A stretch of 64,000 nt of DNA from Bugula neritina (Eukaryota; Bryozoa; Gymnolaemata; Cheilostomatida; Bugulidae), in contig OZ037772.1 of assembly GCA_964035545.1 (NCBI GenBank), forward strand, positions 7,956,889 to 8,020,888, in the 5' to 3' direction. Both the position numbers and the translations under genes were made by a program. The notes below the pieces were generated by a model, which was given only the letters and a program-made list of their open reading frames with translations, had not been told where the DNA came from and searched no databases. Shown piece after piece: positions 26,601 through 51,100 of the stretch; position 1 is the stretch's first letter, and every line of letters begins with the position of its first letter.

Positions 26601-26743
26601 CAGAAAATGTGTCACCCAGTGTGTCAGAGATTGTGTCACCCAGTGAGTTGAAAGATGTGTCAGTTGATGAATCAGACAATGTGTCACAAGAAACTCTGCC
26701 CCAAAGTTATGGCAGTGAGGAAATGCCAGAGACAAATTTCTGA
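17638..26743 (+). CDS. Gene E: two-module helical protein, family paralogue 1
   Basis: Ten exons: 17638-17726, 18812-18918, 20764-20933, 21575-21703, 22267-22422, 22494-22681, 23442-23524, 23972-24126, 24967-25098, 25631-26743 (TGA), 773 aa. Family not recognised. Module 1 spans residues 1-165; its exon 4 contains VLVVVGDLVNTYLL. A Ser/Thr/Gln linker spans 166-279, with an extra intron absent from F, G and I. Module 2 spans 280-403, starting near HEYGNWIETSEPYH and including ITYDQIMT followed by MLLLVREIEF. Exon 10 (404-773) starts helical and continues as a Ser/Thr/Glu-rich tail with repeated SVSE/SESEN motifs near the end. The phase order 2-1-0-0 occurs twice. Exon sizes 107, 170 and about 130 match the paralogues. 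AATAAA at 26859-26864. Function unknown; no signal peptide or membrane segment seen, so probably intracellular. Confidence 0.78.
17991..18214 (-). mobile_element. SINE family 1 copy
   Basis: Nearly full-length reverse copy in intron 1 of gene E. It has the 3' body (aacccctgatggaaggggtt) and the tRNA-like head ending ctagaccacggctgctcc. A small duplication (ttactatta) interrupts the head. Confidence 0.88.
18340..18450 (-). mobile_element. SINE family 2 copy
   Basis: tRNA-derived copy of a second family, reverse orientation: gggattcaaaccacagacct is the B-box side and caattgcaccacagg the A-box side. It lies in intron 1 of gene E, just after a family 1 copy. Confidence 0.7.
19207..20396 (+). mobile_element. 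Non-autonomous hAT-type element with 8-bp target duplication
   Basis: The element proper is 19215-20388 (1,174 bp) in intron 2 of gene E. It starts CAGGGTTGGGGT and ends ACCCCAACCCTG, a perfect terminal inverted repeat. It is flanked on both sides by the 8-bp duplication GTTAGTCT (19207-19214 and 20389-20396). Termini beginning CAGGG with an 8-bp duplication are typical of the hAT superfamily. The subterminal regions are arrays of (TAATTG)n in inverted orientation. No transposase is encoded. A second foldback element is nested in the middle. Confidence 0.9.
19481..20130. mobile_element. Foldback MITE nested in the hAT-type element
   Basis: Inverted-repeat element of about 650 bp with ends ATAGGGTCATTCCATGC and its near-complement GGTATGGAATGACCCTAT. 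The arms extend well inward (for example aaatttgtgatttctacttt on the left matches aagtgtaaatcacaaatttt on the right). If the ends are taken at GGGTCATT, the flanking dinucleotide is TA on both sides, as expected for Tc1/mariner-type insertion. Non-coding. Confidence 0.8.
20631..20712 (+). mobile_element. SINE family 2 head
   Basis: tRNA-like head: ggagtaatggtcagtgtgca, then caagcttgtaagcc in the anticodon-arm position, then B box ggttcgaatcc. It lies in intron 2 of gene E just upstream of exon 3. The acceptor stem does not pair, so it is not a functional tRNA. Confidence 0.65.
20940..21015. repeat. AATTTAATT-rich simple repeat
   Basis: A self-complementary A/T stretch of aattaatt and aatttaatt units directly after exon 3 of gene E. 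Confidence 0.8.
21057..21253. mobile_element. Foldback MITE copy, related to 43878-44291
   Basis: Shares with the larger element the blocks ctgtttttcacaattgagttgctaatg on one side and ctagaaactagtacatgtgcac followed by taagttaagtaaactgaccc on the other. The right end keeps the terminal tgaccc that the other copy has lost. It lies in intron 3 of gene E. Confidence 0.6.
21895..22082. repeat. GT-rich degenerate microsatellite
   Basis: tgtgtgtgag / gtgtgcatgcgcg-like sequence in intron 4 of gene E. It gives His/Thr-rich open frames on the minus strand that I do not consider genes. Confidence 0.8.
22723..22926 (-). mobile_element. SINE family 1 copy
   Basis: Reverse copy in intron 6 of gene E, about 40 bp after exon 6. 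Full body and head are recognisable, including aactcacgcaagtttatatt at the far end. Confidence 0.85.
24249..24462 (+). mobile_element. SINE family 1 copy
   Basis: Forward copy in intron 8 of gene E: gcagccgaggtctaggagtt, B-box-like gggtttgagccc, gttaggaagagcatccagtc, and the ctgtcagagatttctcacaggg end. Confidence 0.85.
25262..25500 (-). mobile_element. Two SINE family 2 copies in tandem
   Basis: Two reverse copies (about 25265-25390 and 25405-25500) in intron 9 of gene E. Each has tgggaatcgaacccgagacc-like B-box sequence, then ctctggcttgca and ttgcgccattgagac / ttgcaccacaagac. They are close in sequence, which suggests a local duplication or a dimeric element. Confidence 0.75.
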
Positions 26744-27425
26744 ACCTATTTCAGAGAGTTTTATAATAAGATTTAGTAATTTCATATTCAAATTTTGTAG
26801 TGAATGTTTTAGTTGTGCTAGTTAGCCTTACATAACTTTGCATGTATAATTTTATTGAAATAAATCTAAAGCGTATATTAAAAGCATAATTCACATTTAT
26901 GTCACAATATAAATCTTTTTTATAAATATCACACAGCGCATTTGGGTAACATTAATAGTAGCATGATTTAAATTGCACATCTTCACATACACAAAACCAT
27001 GTATGATGGCATTACAGCATTCAAAAAACAATTTATGTCTATTGGATAAGAAATAATTGTTCGTTCATCAAGCAAAAACACAGCAAATAATACACCAAAT
27101 ACACCAAATAAAAATTTATAACTTTGAATAGGATTATATGATATATGAATTTATTATCTCTCTGTCACTCCATACGACTATTGACTATGACTGTTTCATG
27201 GATTAGGCTTGGATTTGGTAGCTGGATTATGAAATTATTATAATACAACATAATTATATTGATATCCTCTAATAATACAGCTTAATAATTGCTCATTTTG
27301 AATAGTAATCTTGTACAAACAAGAGATTTCAAATATAGACACTTCAATGATATGAGAGGTGTTGGGTATGGAACAATAATTGTTTGTGCTAATATCTTCA
27401 TAGTTTGTAAGAGCCATCAACTAAT
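26744..27425. other. Convergent spacer between genes E and J
   Basis: Holds the 3' UTR of E (AATAAA at 26859) and that of J on the minus strand (AATAAA complement at 27150-27155). No further gene was recognised. Confidence 0.5.
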
Positions 27426-34128
<6,703 letters not shown>

Positions 34129-35174
34129 TTTAGTACTGCTGGTATTGTGATGTGTTTAGGTAGCAATGCAAGCATTTAATTAAAATTACATAGCTATATT
34201 ATAAGGTATAGAAACATCAATATTTGTTGTACAACAATGGGCTTGTGTTTTGCAGTTCTATGCATTGGCTTGGAGACTGAGAGTATGAATGTGTGCAGTT
34301 ATGGATTTGTGTTATAATTCTATGAAACTTTATTAATAAGTAATGAAATTGTGCTTTGAGATTAGTCGCACTTGTCAGTTGAAAGAACAATGTGAGTTTT
34401 AAAAAACAATAAAACAAGATTATTTATGCCTATCAAATACATTTGGGTATCTCAGTGTATAGCAGCAACTTGCTAAAACTCTCCTAAGAGATTACTCTAA
34501 AGTTAGCGTTGGCTGCATGTTTGCTATCTAATTTTACTAAGAATTAATAGTGAAGATGTAACAACATAAATACATGCAATTTTTCAATCCTATTGAATTG
34601 AAATAAACTTTTTTTACAAAAGATAGACTGGGGAATGACAAAGTAACTTGTTTTGTATGATTGTGCCCTAGCTGAAGCCAAAACATGTTATCATAGCACT
34701 TTCTTTTACTTACCATTGTGTCGTGCCAATTAACATTCTCCCCATGTTGGTAACTCAGTCCTATCAACATTCAAAATGTTGCAGAAAATCAGTAAACAAA
34801 TGTATTTGTGATACTAAGAGTACATAGTGAAGGCTATATATATATATATAACTATGCAGATTGCTAAGTAGCAAACCCTGGAAGTCAATAGCTTCAAGTC
34901 AATTAGACTACCAGTTCTCCTGTATTGCAACTCCTAATTAAAAATTTTTGTTGAGGGCTAAACAACTATTTAAAAGTTTAGACCATCCAAAATTCTCTAA
35001 TCCTGTAGTTTATTGTAGTAAGTTTTAAATTGTAGTTTGGTTGTTTGTTTGTTTGTTTGTCTGTTTGTTTGTTTGTTTGTTTGCTTGTTTGTTTGTTTCT
35101 TTGTATCCTGCAGCAAACCTGTGTCATTCAAAGTAAATGCTTCCCAGTTAGATACTATTTATTTATTTTGGTAC

Positions 35175-35640
35175 GATATATGTATTTTATGTGCAATTTA
35201 TGTAAATATTACTGAAAAATATGTAGTTTAAAAAAGATTTGATTATTTGTTTGTTATAAAGCACATAAATCAATTCCTTTGATTTGTATTAACTTTATAA
35301 CTTTCTCTTTTTATATCTTCTTGCTGTTGGAAAAAATATTTCAATAACAAGTATTTATTAAAGGTATAATGTCTGTAATTATTAGTGTTTTACAATGTTT
35401 TTTGTCCCACACCAATCCGTGAAAATTGGAATACTATTCCAAATAATTCATATTATGTAACTATCATTTCATGTTTAGTAATCAATACAACAGTTATATA
35501 TGTATATATAGGTATACATGTATTTCTATATTTATTCTTTCACACCTATACGGTCGTAGTCCTGTACGGGTGACCGGACATGATTTCTATATATTGCTAT
35601 TGTACCAAAATAGAAAATAACATTCAAATGGAAACATTTA
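35175..35640. repeat. Dispersed repeat, copy 1
   Basis: Shares ordered blocks with 59915-60270: caattnatgtaaatattantgaaatat, cacataaatcaattcctttgat, tctgtgaaaattgaaatattnt, agcaatcaatncaacagt and tataggtata. No inverted ends or coding capacity seen; type unknown. Confidence 0.55.
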
Positions 35641-35879
35641 TTTGGGATATGGAACCAGAAAAGCTACCATTCCATGATTTTGCAGTTAGAATGTTATGAG
35701 CAATTTACTAATATTACATTTCCAGTAAAAATACAAGTCTTATAGCTTTACTTATTGTCAACATATGCTACAGAGCACCATAGTACTATATGTGTAGTGA
35801 CAGAGATAGTTTAGCTATTAAAATATTCTAGAATTTTTGTCATTGGAGCACACTTGGTTTAAACAGCATTTTCTTTTCG

Positions 35880-36081
35880 TGGACATCATCACTTTGTAAA
35901 AAGTGATTTTAAGTGAAACTTAAAGAAATTTTCAGAAGTTTCATAGCCAACGTCTTTTGTTAGCTTGAAGCTTTCAATAGCTCGTTATCTTTAAAAGCTG
36001 GCATAGCTAGGCTACAGGCAGCTTCAATATTTCAATATAAGAAGAACCTCTGTGAATCAAACAAGCATTCATGAGGAAAAG
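35880..36081 (+). promoter_or_regulatory. Presumed promoter of gene F, conserved in gene G
   Basis: The 200 bp before the ATG of F resemble the same region of G (44885-45113): atcactttntaaaaagt, ttttgttagcttnaagctt, agctggcatngct, gcttcaatatttcnatataagaa and aacctnntgtga. A TATA-like atataagaa lies at 36034-36042, about 45 bp before the ATG. Conservation against a background of diverged introns points to function or recent duplication. Confidence 0.5.
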
Positions 36082-42090
<6,009 letters not shown>

Positions 42091-42699
42091 CTTCTGATAT
42101 TACCACTAATTTTTTTGCTGTAGTGTAATTTATATAGTACTTATTTTTTCAACCTCATTGTGATACCTTTTTTCATCAAAAAGTTATTTTTTCTTGTTTG
42201 TTTATAGCTTGTGACTGGTTGAGTTGCTAAAAATTCCCACAATTTGTTTTGTTTGAAGCTGTAGTTACTTCCAAAGATGATAAAAATAAATATTTGTTAT
42301 CTCTATATTTTGTTCTATTTAAATTTTACTAGCATCTTACTTGATTGATTTAACTTTGTTGAAGAAAATGCACAGTGATGAGTTGGCATGCTGAGCATTT
42401 TAAGCATAACAAATCAATGACTGAAAGTTGAGTTCTGATTATTTCATTGCATACTTTCTTAGGTATATACCATGGTAACACAACTCCTTATGGTCAGATA
42501 TACATGGGGGACAACCCTTACAATATTTTCTTAGGTGTTATAGCAGCAAAAAGTTGCACATATCAAGCATTAGAATAACATTTTAGATTTTGTATAATTG
42601 TAAAAAAAACTGCTTTTACTGGATTCAAACAAAAGGTTCTTTAGCTTGGAAGCCACTGTGCTACATATTACAATATTATAGATTCTACTTAAAAATTTC

Positions 42700-42917
42700 A
42701 GAGGGAGCAGCTATGGTCTAGAGATTAGACTGATTTCTTATTAAACCAGAGGTTATGGGTTCAATCTCCAGTAAAGGCCATTGGTAATGTTAAGAAGAGC
42801 ATCCAGTTATAATTGCTCCTGTGTCTCATCTGAATAAGTCCTCAGCTCAATTTAACAAAAAATCTTTTTAGCAAGAGTTTCGCACAGGAATGACAATTAT
42901 AAACTTGCTTGAGTTTT
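42700..42917 (+). mobile_element. SINE family 1 copy
   Basis: Forward, nearly full-length copy between genes F and G: gagcagctatggtctagaga, B-box-like gggttcaatctcc, gttaagaagagcatccagtt and a degenerate 3' end. Confidence 0.85.
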
Positions 42918-43869
42918 TATCAGTTTCAAATAATATTTTGTTCACAACATTATTTATTTTGTCAATGGAAAGTAGCAGCTACAATAAAAGCATTGTGAAC
43001 CCAACTCTATAAAATTCAAAATAAGTTATTGCATTTTAGTGATCAAAGATAAACCTTAACTATCGGGTTCCTTACTTTTTATTGGTAAGGTTAGCTAACG
43101 TAACCTCACCAATATCAGCTGAGATAAAAAAATTGACAATGGCAGTCATTTTATAGAAGATAATGTTTTACAAATTTTCAAACATATTTTGGCACAGTTC
43201 AAAAGAAATACATGCAATTGCCGTCAGGACTTTTTGAAGTTAGTGGCAGTTTATGGATGTACTGGTATAAAGTGTGCATGTTTAATTGTCAACAGCAAAA
43301 GTGCATAAGTCGGCAAAGTATTTTTCCTTACAAATAGATGATACAGACAAAAATGTTACGTATACACTTTTTCCTTTGATTGCTATTGCAATAAACCCTT
43401 TACTGAAAGCTCTTTTTGAGCTAATATTGAAATACAAAACTGCTTGTCTAGGATCTAATCAATAAGCACAAGAGTTATGTTAAGCCAGCCACCTATAGCT
43501 TTAACAATTATGATATTCATTTTTATACATTAGATTATATCAAATATATTATTTATATATTGTTTTATATTAGCTACCGTGTCTTTACAAGAGAAAACAA
43601 ATTTACTTAGGGTTTTTGCAATAGACTGTGCTAGGAAATTTGCACTTTAGGAACATCTCAGATCAAACAGCGCATTTGCTGTATATCAACATTTATTGTT
43701 TTAAGAACTTCATTCCTGTCATTTTTATTTTGCTCTCCAATTGCCTTTTGAGATGGCCTGAAAGTTTTGAGGCTTGAGGTCTATTTTCTGTTGGGTTGAT
43801 TCATATGCAGTATATTCTATTTACAATGAAATAATACTAGGCGTCTAGTTAATCCCGCCCATAAATGAA

Positions 43870-44299
43870 ATGTTGTTGGGTCATTTTTACTTAATTTAGT
43901 ACACACTGGAGATCTCTAGTTTTTAGCTATTTTTCACAATTTAATTGCTAATGAACAAGTGTTTTTACTTAAAATTAATAAAATATCAATAATAATAAAA
44001 TAATCAAAGTTCTTTTTAATTTTGCTTGACTTCCCACGTTTTTCCTATTTATTTAGCTAATTTTGATTGTGGACCATTACGAAAAAAACCATAACAGTCC
44101 GCAATTAAAAATGGCTGAACGATTAGGAAAAAACATGGGAAACCAAGCAAAATTAAAAAGCACTTTAATTATTTAGGTGTATATTAATTGATATTTTACT
44201 AGTTTTAGACAAAAACATTTGTTCATTAACAGCTAAATTGTGAAAAATAGCTAAAAACCGAAGATTTTCAGTGTGTACTAAATTAAGTAAAATGTTGTT
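43870..44299. mobile_element. Foldback (long inverted repeat) MITE
   Basis: The element is 43878-44291 (414 bp), made of two inverted arms of about 190 bp. Left landmarks are tttacttaatttagtacaca, ttttagctatttttcacaat, taatgaacaa and ttttaattttgcttg; each recurs in reverse complement on the right. The 8-bp ATGTTGTT flanks both ends (43870-43877 and 44292-44299). The left terminus has an extra gggtca lost on the right. Non-coding. Confidence 0.88.
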
Positions 44300-44884
44300 A
44301 TATTTCTGAGACTATTCTTATATATTAGAAAATCAATGGGCTCAAGTAATGCTGCACTATGGAACTAAGATTGTTATTATATGTGGTGAAAGTATTTTGT
44401 TGGTGCAGATGTACAGATGTAAAGGTCTAGGATAAATATATATAATGTTGAGCCTCTTACTATTTTATATAGTCCATTGTTCCTCTTTTATTTATTGTAT
44501 TGATTTACCATAATTTTATATATAGTCAATAATAAAACATGTAATTCCATGATGAATTTCATTCTAAATAAAATGTATTATCCAAGTTTTAAATTTAAAA
44601 AAATTACTGGAAGAGCTAAAATATTTACAACATACATGCTTTTAACTTGATTGTATCATGTTATTGCATAATTTAAATATAATTCATGCAGTTTTACATT
44701 TAGCATATTTCGCTCAATTTACCAACATAAATAAAACTTGTAGTAAAAATACAATTTATATGCGGCTGTATTTTTTAGAGCATATTCTACAACATTTTAT
44801 AATGTATATTTCTAGAATGTTGTTTTAACTGTTGATAGATTTGCCATCAAGACAAACTTTGTTTTAAAATTACACTTCCCTAGC

Positions 44885-45113
44885 TTTCATCACTTTATAA
44901 AAAGCTAAGTACACTTCAAACTAATTTTGCATGGAGAGACGGTAGGGGGGGAGTTTTTCATAATGCAAATAAATCCAACAGCTTTTGTTAGCTTAAGCTT
45001 TGAACATCTTGGATCCTTAGAATAGCTGGCATGGCTTAGTCACAACAGCTTCAATATTTCTATATAAGAAAACCTGCTGTGAGTAAAACATGCATATATC
45101 CAAAGAAGAAAAG
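44885..45113 (+). promoter_or_regulatory. Presumed promoter of gene G, conserved in gene F
   Basis: TATATAAG at 45061-45068, about 45-50 bp before the ATG at 45114. Upstream blocks agctggcatggct and cagcttcaatatttc match gene F in order and spacing. Confidence 0.5.
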
Positions 45114-48100
45114 ATGGCATATGAGGAGGAAGCAACTCCAAGGAGATGGGCTGCAAACCGACTTGATAAATTTAGTGAAGCCTGTAGACCTAGAAATGCC
45201 TTGACAACTGTTGCTCTATACAGGTTAAGTACACAGGCTATCTTCTCAAATAGTCTAGAATCTTATTTATCAGCAGATTAAATAATATTATTATAATTAG
45301 ATATTATAATTAAATAGCATAATTTATGTTTATGTTTAGAATTAAATTCATATACACAGTACAGTAGGTTTAGCAATCATGTCTATGGCACCTTATCATT
45401 AGCTATTATGTGAAGCTTTTTTTATTCTAGTTGTTCTATTTTCAAGTTTACATGTTGTTCTTTATTTTAAAATAATATTGTTGAGGTTGTTTTTACACAA
45501 CTAACATTAAAATATAACTTATAGCAAAGGTTCACCAACTACAAGTATTTTAAAGTTGACGCTGTGAAAATTTATTCTAAAACATGAAACTGAAACATGA
45601 AACTTTAGATAATTTCTGACACAGCAAAACTATATTTTTTTATAACATCAACTTTTAATTTGATTTGCTAGATATCAATGTAACATTGCTGTATTGTTTC
45701 AATGGCATTATATAGATATAGAACATGTTTCTTTTGATGGCAAAAGCTTTTAAAAACTTGGCAGTTGTTTGGTCTTCTGTTAGTGTGGTATACAAAACCC
45801 AATAATTTGTTGTTCTGCATTCTTATTGGTTCATGATAACAGTTTCAGAGATAACCTGTCTGAGCAGAAGATCAGAGAGTTTATATCAAAAAGATCATTT
45901 ATCAAATCATTCTGGGAGACAGAAATAAATGGCATTCTCAAACAATATAGTAAGTAAATCAGTTACTTAGTCAGTTAGTTATTCAGTCAGTCAGTCAGTT
46001 AGTTAGTCAGTTAGTGAGTTATTCAGTCAGTCAGTTAGTTAGTCAGTTAGTGAGTTATTCAGTTAGTGAGTTATTCAGTCAGTCAGTTAGTCAGTTAGTC
46101 AGTTATTCAGTCAGTCAGTTAGTTAGTTAGTCAGTTAGTCAGGCAGTCAGTCAGTCAGTTAGTAAGTTAGTTATTCAATCAGTCAGTCAGTCAGAGTTCC
46201 AAAACTAATGCATGCATACTTAAATATAGTTTGCGACATACAGTTTTTTTGGTAATTATGTATGCTGTTACAGATTTTTAATTTGTGTAGCATTTATAAT
46301 TCCAAATGAAGATCTAACTATAGTAGCTATAGATCTCTAAATATGTCAATTTTGTTAGGAAGCATTCGGTATTGCTATAATTGAGATACCAGCTTCTATG
46401 GTACAAGAATTGTTTTTTAATTTTGAGAAACATTATTATTAAGCACAAATATTATTTATCTAAAGTAGGTTTGTAGAGTCATAATATTACCCAGTAGTCC
46501 TTGTGATGTAATGGCTAGCATGCCTGCTTGCAAGCTGGAGGTCTTGGGTTTGAATCCTAGCAGGACAGAAGTTATACGATGTTATCCTCTAACTTTTTGG
46601 TTTCCATGAGTTCTTCTCAAAATGTTTTCATTCTGCAGCCCACCTAATCAGAAGTCAGAAGGGCTACTCAAAAACCTGTGGACATTTTATGACGACATTG
46701 CTGGATCGAAATGACCTCAGAGCTTTGCGTTTATCACTCAAAGATCTGATTAGAACGTTCTTTTTCGATTTAACGACAGTGAAGTTCCATGATGATTGCT
46801 TAATGATGGTAGGTGAATCTTTCAACTCTCTTGTTATAAAAGGAAATAAAGTCATGGAAACTTTTTATGACCTTCTCTACAACTCATTGTTACAAGATAT
46901 GCTACAACATAGAGCTACTGCTGCTATAGTGTTGCAGTAATTATTGTTTATTCTTCTATTATACTATAGTTTACCATTCTAGTGCTACTTCCCATCTTTC
47001 TGGAGCTCTTTCTCATTTTTTCTAGCATTCTTCTTAAGAATTGCTTTTGCTGCCGCTACTATTGTTAGTAGCGGCAGCGGCAGCGGCAGCGGCAGGGGCA
47101 GCGGCAGCGGCAGCGGCAGCGGCAGCGGCAGCGGCAGCGGCAGCAGCAGTAGCAGTAGCAGTAGCATTAGCATTAGCATTAGCAGTATAGCAATTGCAGC
47201 AACAGCAGTAGCAGTATAGCAATTGCATCAATGATTGCATAAATTACTCAATTGACAAGAAATGCTTAACTTCCAAATTTCTATACTATGTAGCTAATGG
47301 TAGTGTTTGGAGAGTTGGCCAACCATCTGCTGGCAAGTGGGAGTGAAGTAAACCAAGTAGTAGAGCTGCTAGATTTGGCAAGCGCAGTCATCCGCTCCTT
47401 TGTTTATAACTTTGGGAAACAAGTTGTAAGTTACTCTGAACCTAATTTAGGTTTTTCTTTTCAAAAAATGAAACTTTTTACAACATTTAGTTTTTTAAAA
47501 AAGTGACCAAATTGAAGTCATTGATTTCATGCAGTGCCAATTGTAATCAGCTGCATTTATTTGACAAATTCTCTGTCTGCTAACTATTACGGAATTAATT
47601 GGAATTTTATAAAGATTTGTGGAACATTTTTGCCATGCAGGCGCACAGTTGGAATATATATATATTATATTTAGTGACATATGGCTTGATATAGAAATGA
47701 TTGGGTGTAGCCCCTGTAGGTGCTTAAATTTATCAACCACACTACTAGTGTTTTAGCTACTCTTTATGAAATACGTACAGAACCACTATTGTTAAGTTGT
47801 ATCTTGTTGAAAAGTTTAGAGATAGCTATCAGTAAGCATGTTTCTCAATCGTTTACACAGACTTTACTAATAACTTCACATTTTTGGAGTTAGCTTTCCT
47901 TTTAGAGTTAGTCCTCCTTTTGGAGTTAGCTTTCCTTTTGGAGTTAGCCCTCCTTTTTGCAGTTAGCCTTCTTTTCAAGAGTTATCCTGTATTTTGGAGG
48001 TGTCACTCCTCTCTACCAATAAAATTCATGACTTCGGGATTAGAAACTACCTGCTTGTACATCGTTCTCATTTGTCGATTTTAATTGCAGCAAACGTGGA

Positions 48101-51100
48101 GAGACAAATCCGTTTGGTTATTAGACGCTACACGGAGGATTAAGCTAACCGACTCTGAATGGATATTCCAAGACTCGTACAAGATAATGCCGGACTCACA
48201 TCCATTCTACAGTAAATCAATCGGTGATTTATTTCATTCCTATGCTGTAAGCCACGATTTCAGTCTAACTGGACAACGAACCAATAGCATCACTTCAGCT
48301 AGCAAGGATGTAGTTAGCTCCGTAATATCCTCCATACTTGATGCTAGGTATGACCTCCTTCTTGTATTACAGCAGCCATGTTTGGGTAGGATTGTGATTT
48401 CTTACATATAACAACGTACCCAAGTTTATAGTCACCATCCTTGTTAGAAAACCCTTGATAGAAAGAGTTTTTGTTAGAACTGGTTTAAAGACTTATTCAG
48501 ATGTGACACAGGAGCAATTATGACTGAATGCTCTTCCTAACATCACCAATGGTCTTTTGTCAGGGTTCGAACCCATGATTTCATGCTTACTAGGCAAACG
48601 CTGTAACTCCTAGACCATGGCTGCTTCTTACATACATTTACAGTATTTCTTAGATTGTATAGTCAGATTTTATATCTTATTTTGACATTCTATTTTATGC
48701 TTTATCTGTATTACCATAATTATTGATTTTATTTTCATTAAATTTTATTTTGCTTTTTTTATACAGAGAAAATTCGCAACCCTCTGTAAATATCATAGTT
48801 GTTAGAGAGCCCTTCGAGATGCGAGTCATTAACTATGGTTAGTATAATATCTATTGATATATGTTTATAGAAGTCTATCCTATGTAACTTGCATGCTTGT
48901 CGTATACTTATGAAATAATATGGCTTGTCCGTATATTGAAAACCTTAACATATATAAAAACTAATGTGCTCTTAACTCAGTCGTCAATTGCCAATGATAT
49001 TTAGTTAGTTGTTCTATTGTCCCAATCATTGAATTCATTGCTGCCATTCAACTGTGTTCATGATTTGATACTACTAAATTTGAAATTGAAAATGTAACTT
49101 TATTTCAGGAACTCTTGGCATTTGAGACTTTGGGTGCTAAAGCAACTTCTCTTCATTTAAAAACTCCCTAACAATGTCTGAAACAATCAATATGCTTCTC
49201 AAAACAGGGAGCATCTTGAATAAGTTTCTTCTTTATGGTGATATGTCAAAGCAAACAATTTGGGGTCTTTAAAACTTTTTGCAAAAAGAATATTTTAACA
49301 ATTTTTACTTGTGTAAAATGGTGGCGAAGCAAAAACTAGTTTTATACAATTTTATTCAACATTAGATCTATTGATTTAACTTTGGCAACTCTTCTGTATA
49401 TAGAAATAGATTATGTTTAGAATCTAGAATAAAGTATTAAGTATGTAAATTTAAGTATGCTATTTTCTAGCCAATTGGATAGAAACCTCAGACCAATATC
49501 TGATGATTAAAAGGAGAATCAATCAAAAGCTTGCAACTCAAAACAAACATGACCTTCTCCGCTTTCTTCTGATGCACATTCTCCCTGACTACAGGACCCC
49601 AACTTACGATAGAATCATCATGGTAATTTTGCAGCAGTGCAACTGACACATCTTTCATTAACTTCATAATTTGACACTTTGTTTCATGAGAGTCTATATA
49701 ATGCTTTATTTATTTTTAAACATTTAGCAGCTTTATTTCTCTTGAATTCTCAAGAACTTTCAAATCTTCTACTTTTTAGTGAAAAGGTAGCGTGTATTGC
49801 ATTTTTTGGCATATGAAATATAAAGTGACAGAGAGTGCAAAATTGAATTGAAAATTAATTTAAGAGTTAGGAGAATTGCAATATCCCCTTTACTGTTACT
49901 ATAACTTGCCTTTAAGATCACCAGCAGGTTCGAACCAAAAGAACTTTTTTTTACAATACTAAACATAATTCATAGGTGATTCTGGTAGCAATTCATGTGA
50001 TTGGAAAAGAAGCGAATGAAGATATGGCAACTGCAATTGAAAAGATGGTTCAACCAATAGTGAGACACCTAGAACTGCGATCACCTTTGCTAAAGAAAAT
50101 GTTTACAATGGGACTGGTAATTTTATAAACTTTATAAAAAAGTAAACCAAAATTATACAATGTTTAAAAGTTGGTATATTAATGCATTTAGTGTTGAGTT
50201 TACACAGTGGACTCTGTGGTGCAATGGTTAGCACACCTACTTGTAAGCCACAGGTTTCGGGTTCAAATCCCAGTGAGGGCAAAAGTTTTATGTCGTGTGT
50301 GGTTTTGTAGAAGAGCATTGAAAAGGAAGAAATCTTCTCAACAATTTTAACTCGAAAGGTTGACACAATGCGACTATTAGCGGAGCCCCTAGATCCTGTC
50401 CAACCAGAAGAAGACTTTGATTTGAAAAGAGCCCAGGCATTCCTTACCTTCCAAGAAAGACTTTCACCATATATAATTGATCCAGATTTGTCTCCCCAGT
50501 GCGTTAAAAGTGTGGAATCGGAGCCAAATACTACTGCCTCTACAATAGGGACGTCTGCAAGCACTTCTGCTGCGGAGCTACCTCGAAGCTCAGATTTCCC
50601 TCTACAATCAGAAATTCTACCCTCGGAATTCATTATACAAGAAGAGTCACCAACAAAAACTAATGAAAAACATGATTTGGTTGTGGCAGGTACAAAAGAA
50701 GAAGATTTAGCAATGACAGAGACAAAAAAAGAAAACTTAGCAATGAAAGATACAAAAGAAGAAAGATTACCAATTGAAAACCCAAAAGAGGAAGTCTTTC
50801 CAACGACAGAAGCTGAAGAAGTGAAACTACCAATGAAGGAAGTTGGAAATAAAGAGTCAGCTAGAAAAGGTGCTGCAGAAGCTATGTTATCAGTGAAAGG
50901 AGCTGGACAAATCAAGTCACCGATGAGAGTTGCTGGACAAATCAAGTCACCAATGAGAGTTGCTGGACAAATTAAGTCACCGATGAGAGTTGCTGGACAA
51001 ATCAAGTCACCAATGAGAGTTGCTGAACAAATCAAGTCGCCAATGAGAGTTGCTGGACAAGTTAAGTCACTAATGAGAGTTGCTGGACAAATCAAGTCAC

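Larger units (their letters stand above)
34129..36081. other. Divergent spacer between genes J and F
   Basis: Holds a (GTTT)n microsatellite at 35037-35100, a dispersed repeat at about 35175-35640 (second copy near 59915-60270) and the presumed promoter of F at about 35880-36060. No gene was recognised; short open frames here are not supported. Confidence 0.5.
42918..45113. other. Intergenic spacer between genes F and G
   Basis: Apart from the foldback element at 43878-44291 and the conserved promoter region of G, I see only A+T-rich sequence with no supported gene. Confidence 0.5.

Noticed and set aside
50213-50285. tRNA-Thr-like gene (also at 46489 and 20631)
   Set aside because: A and B boxes are present, but the acceptor stem halves do not pair, and several diverged copies lie in introns, as expected for SINE heads.
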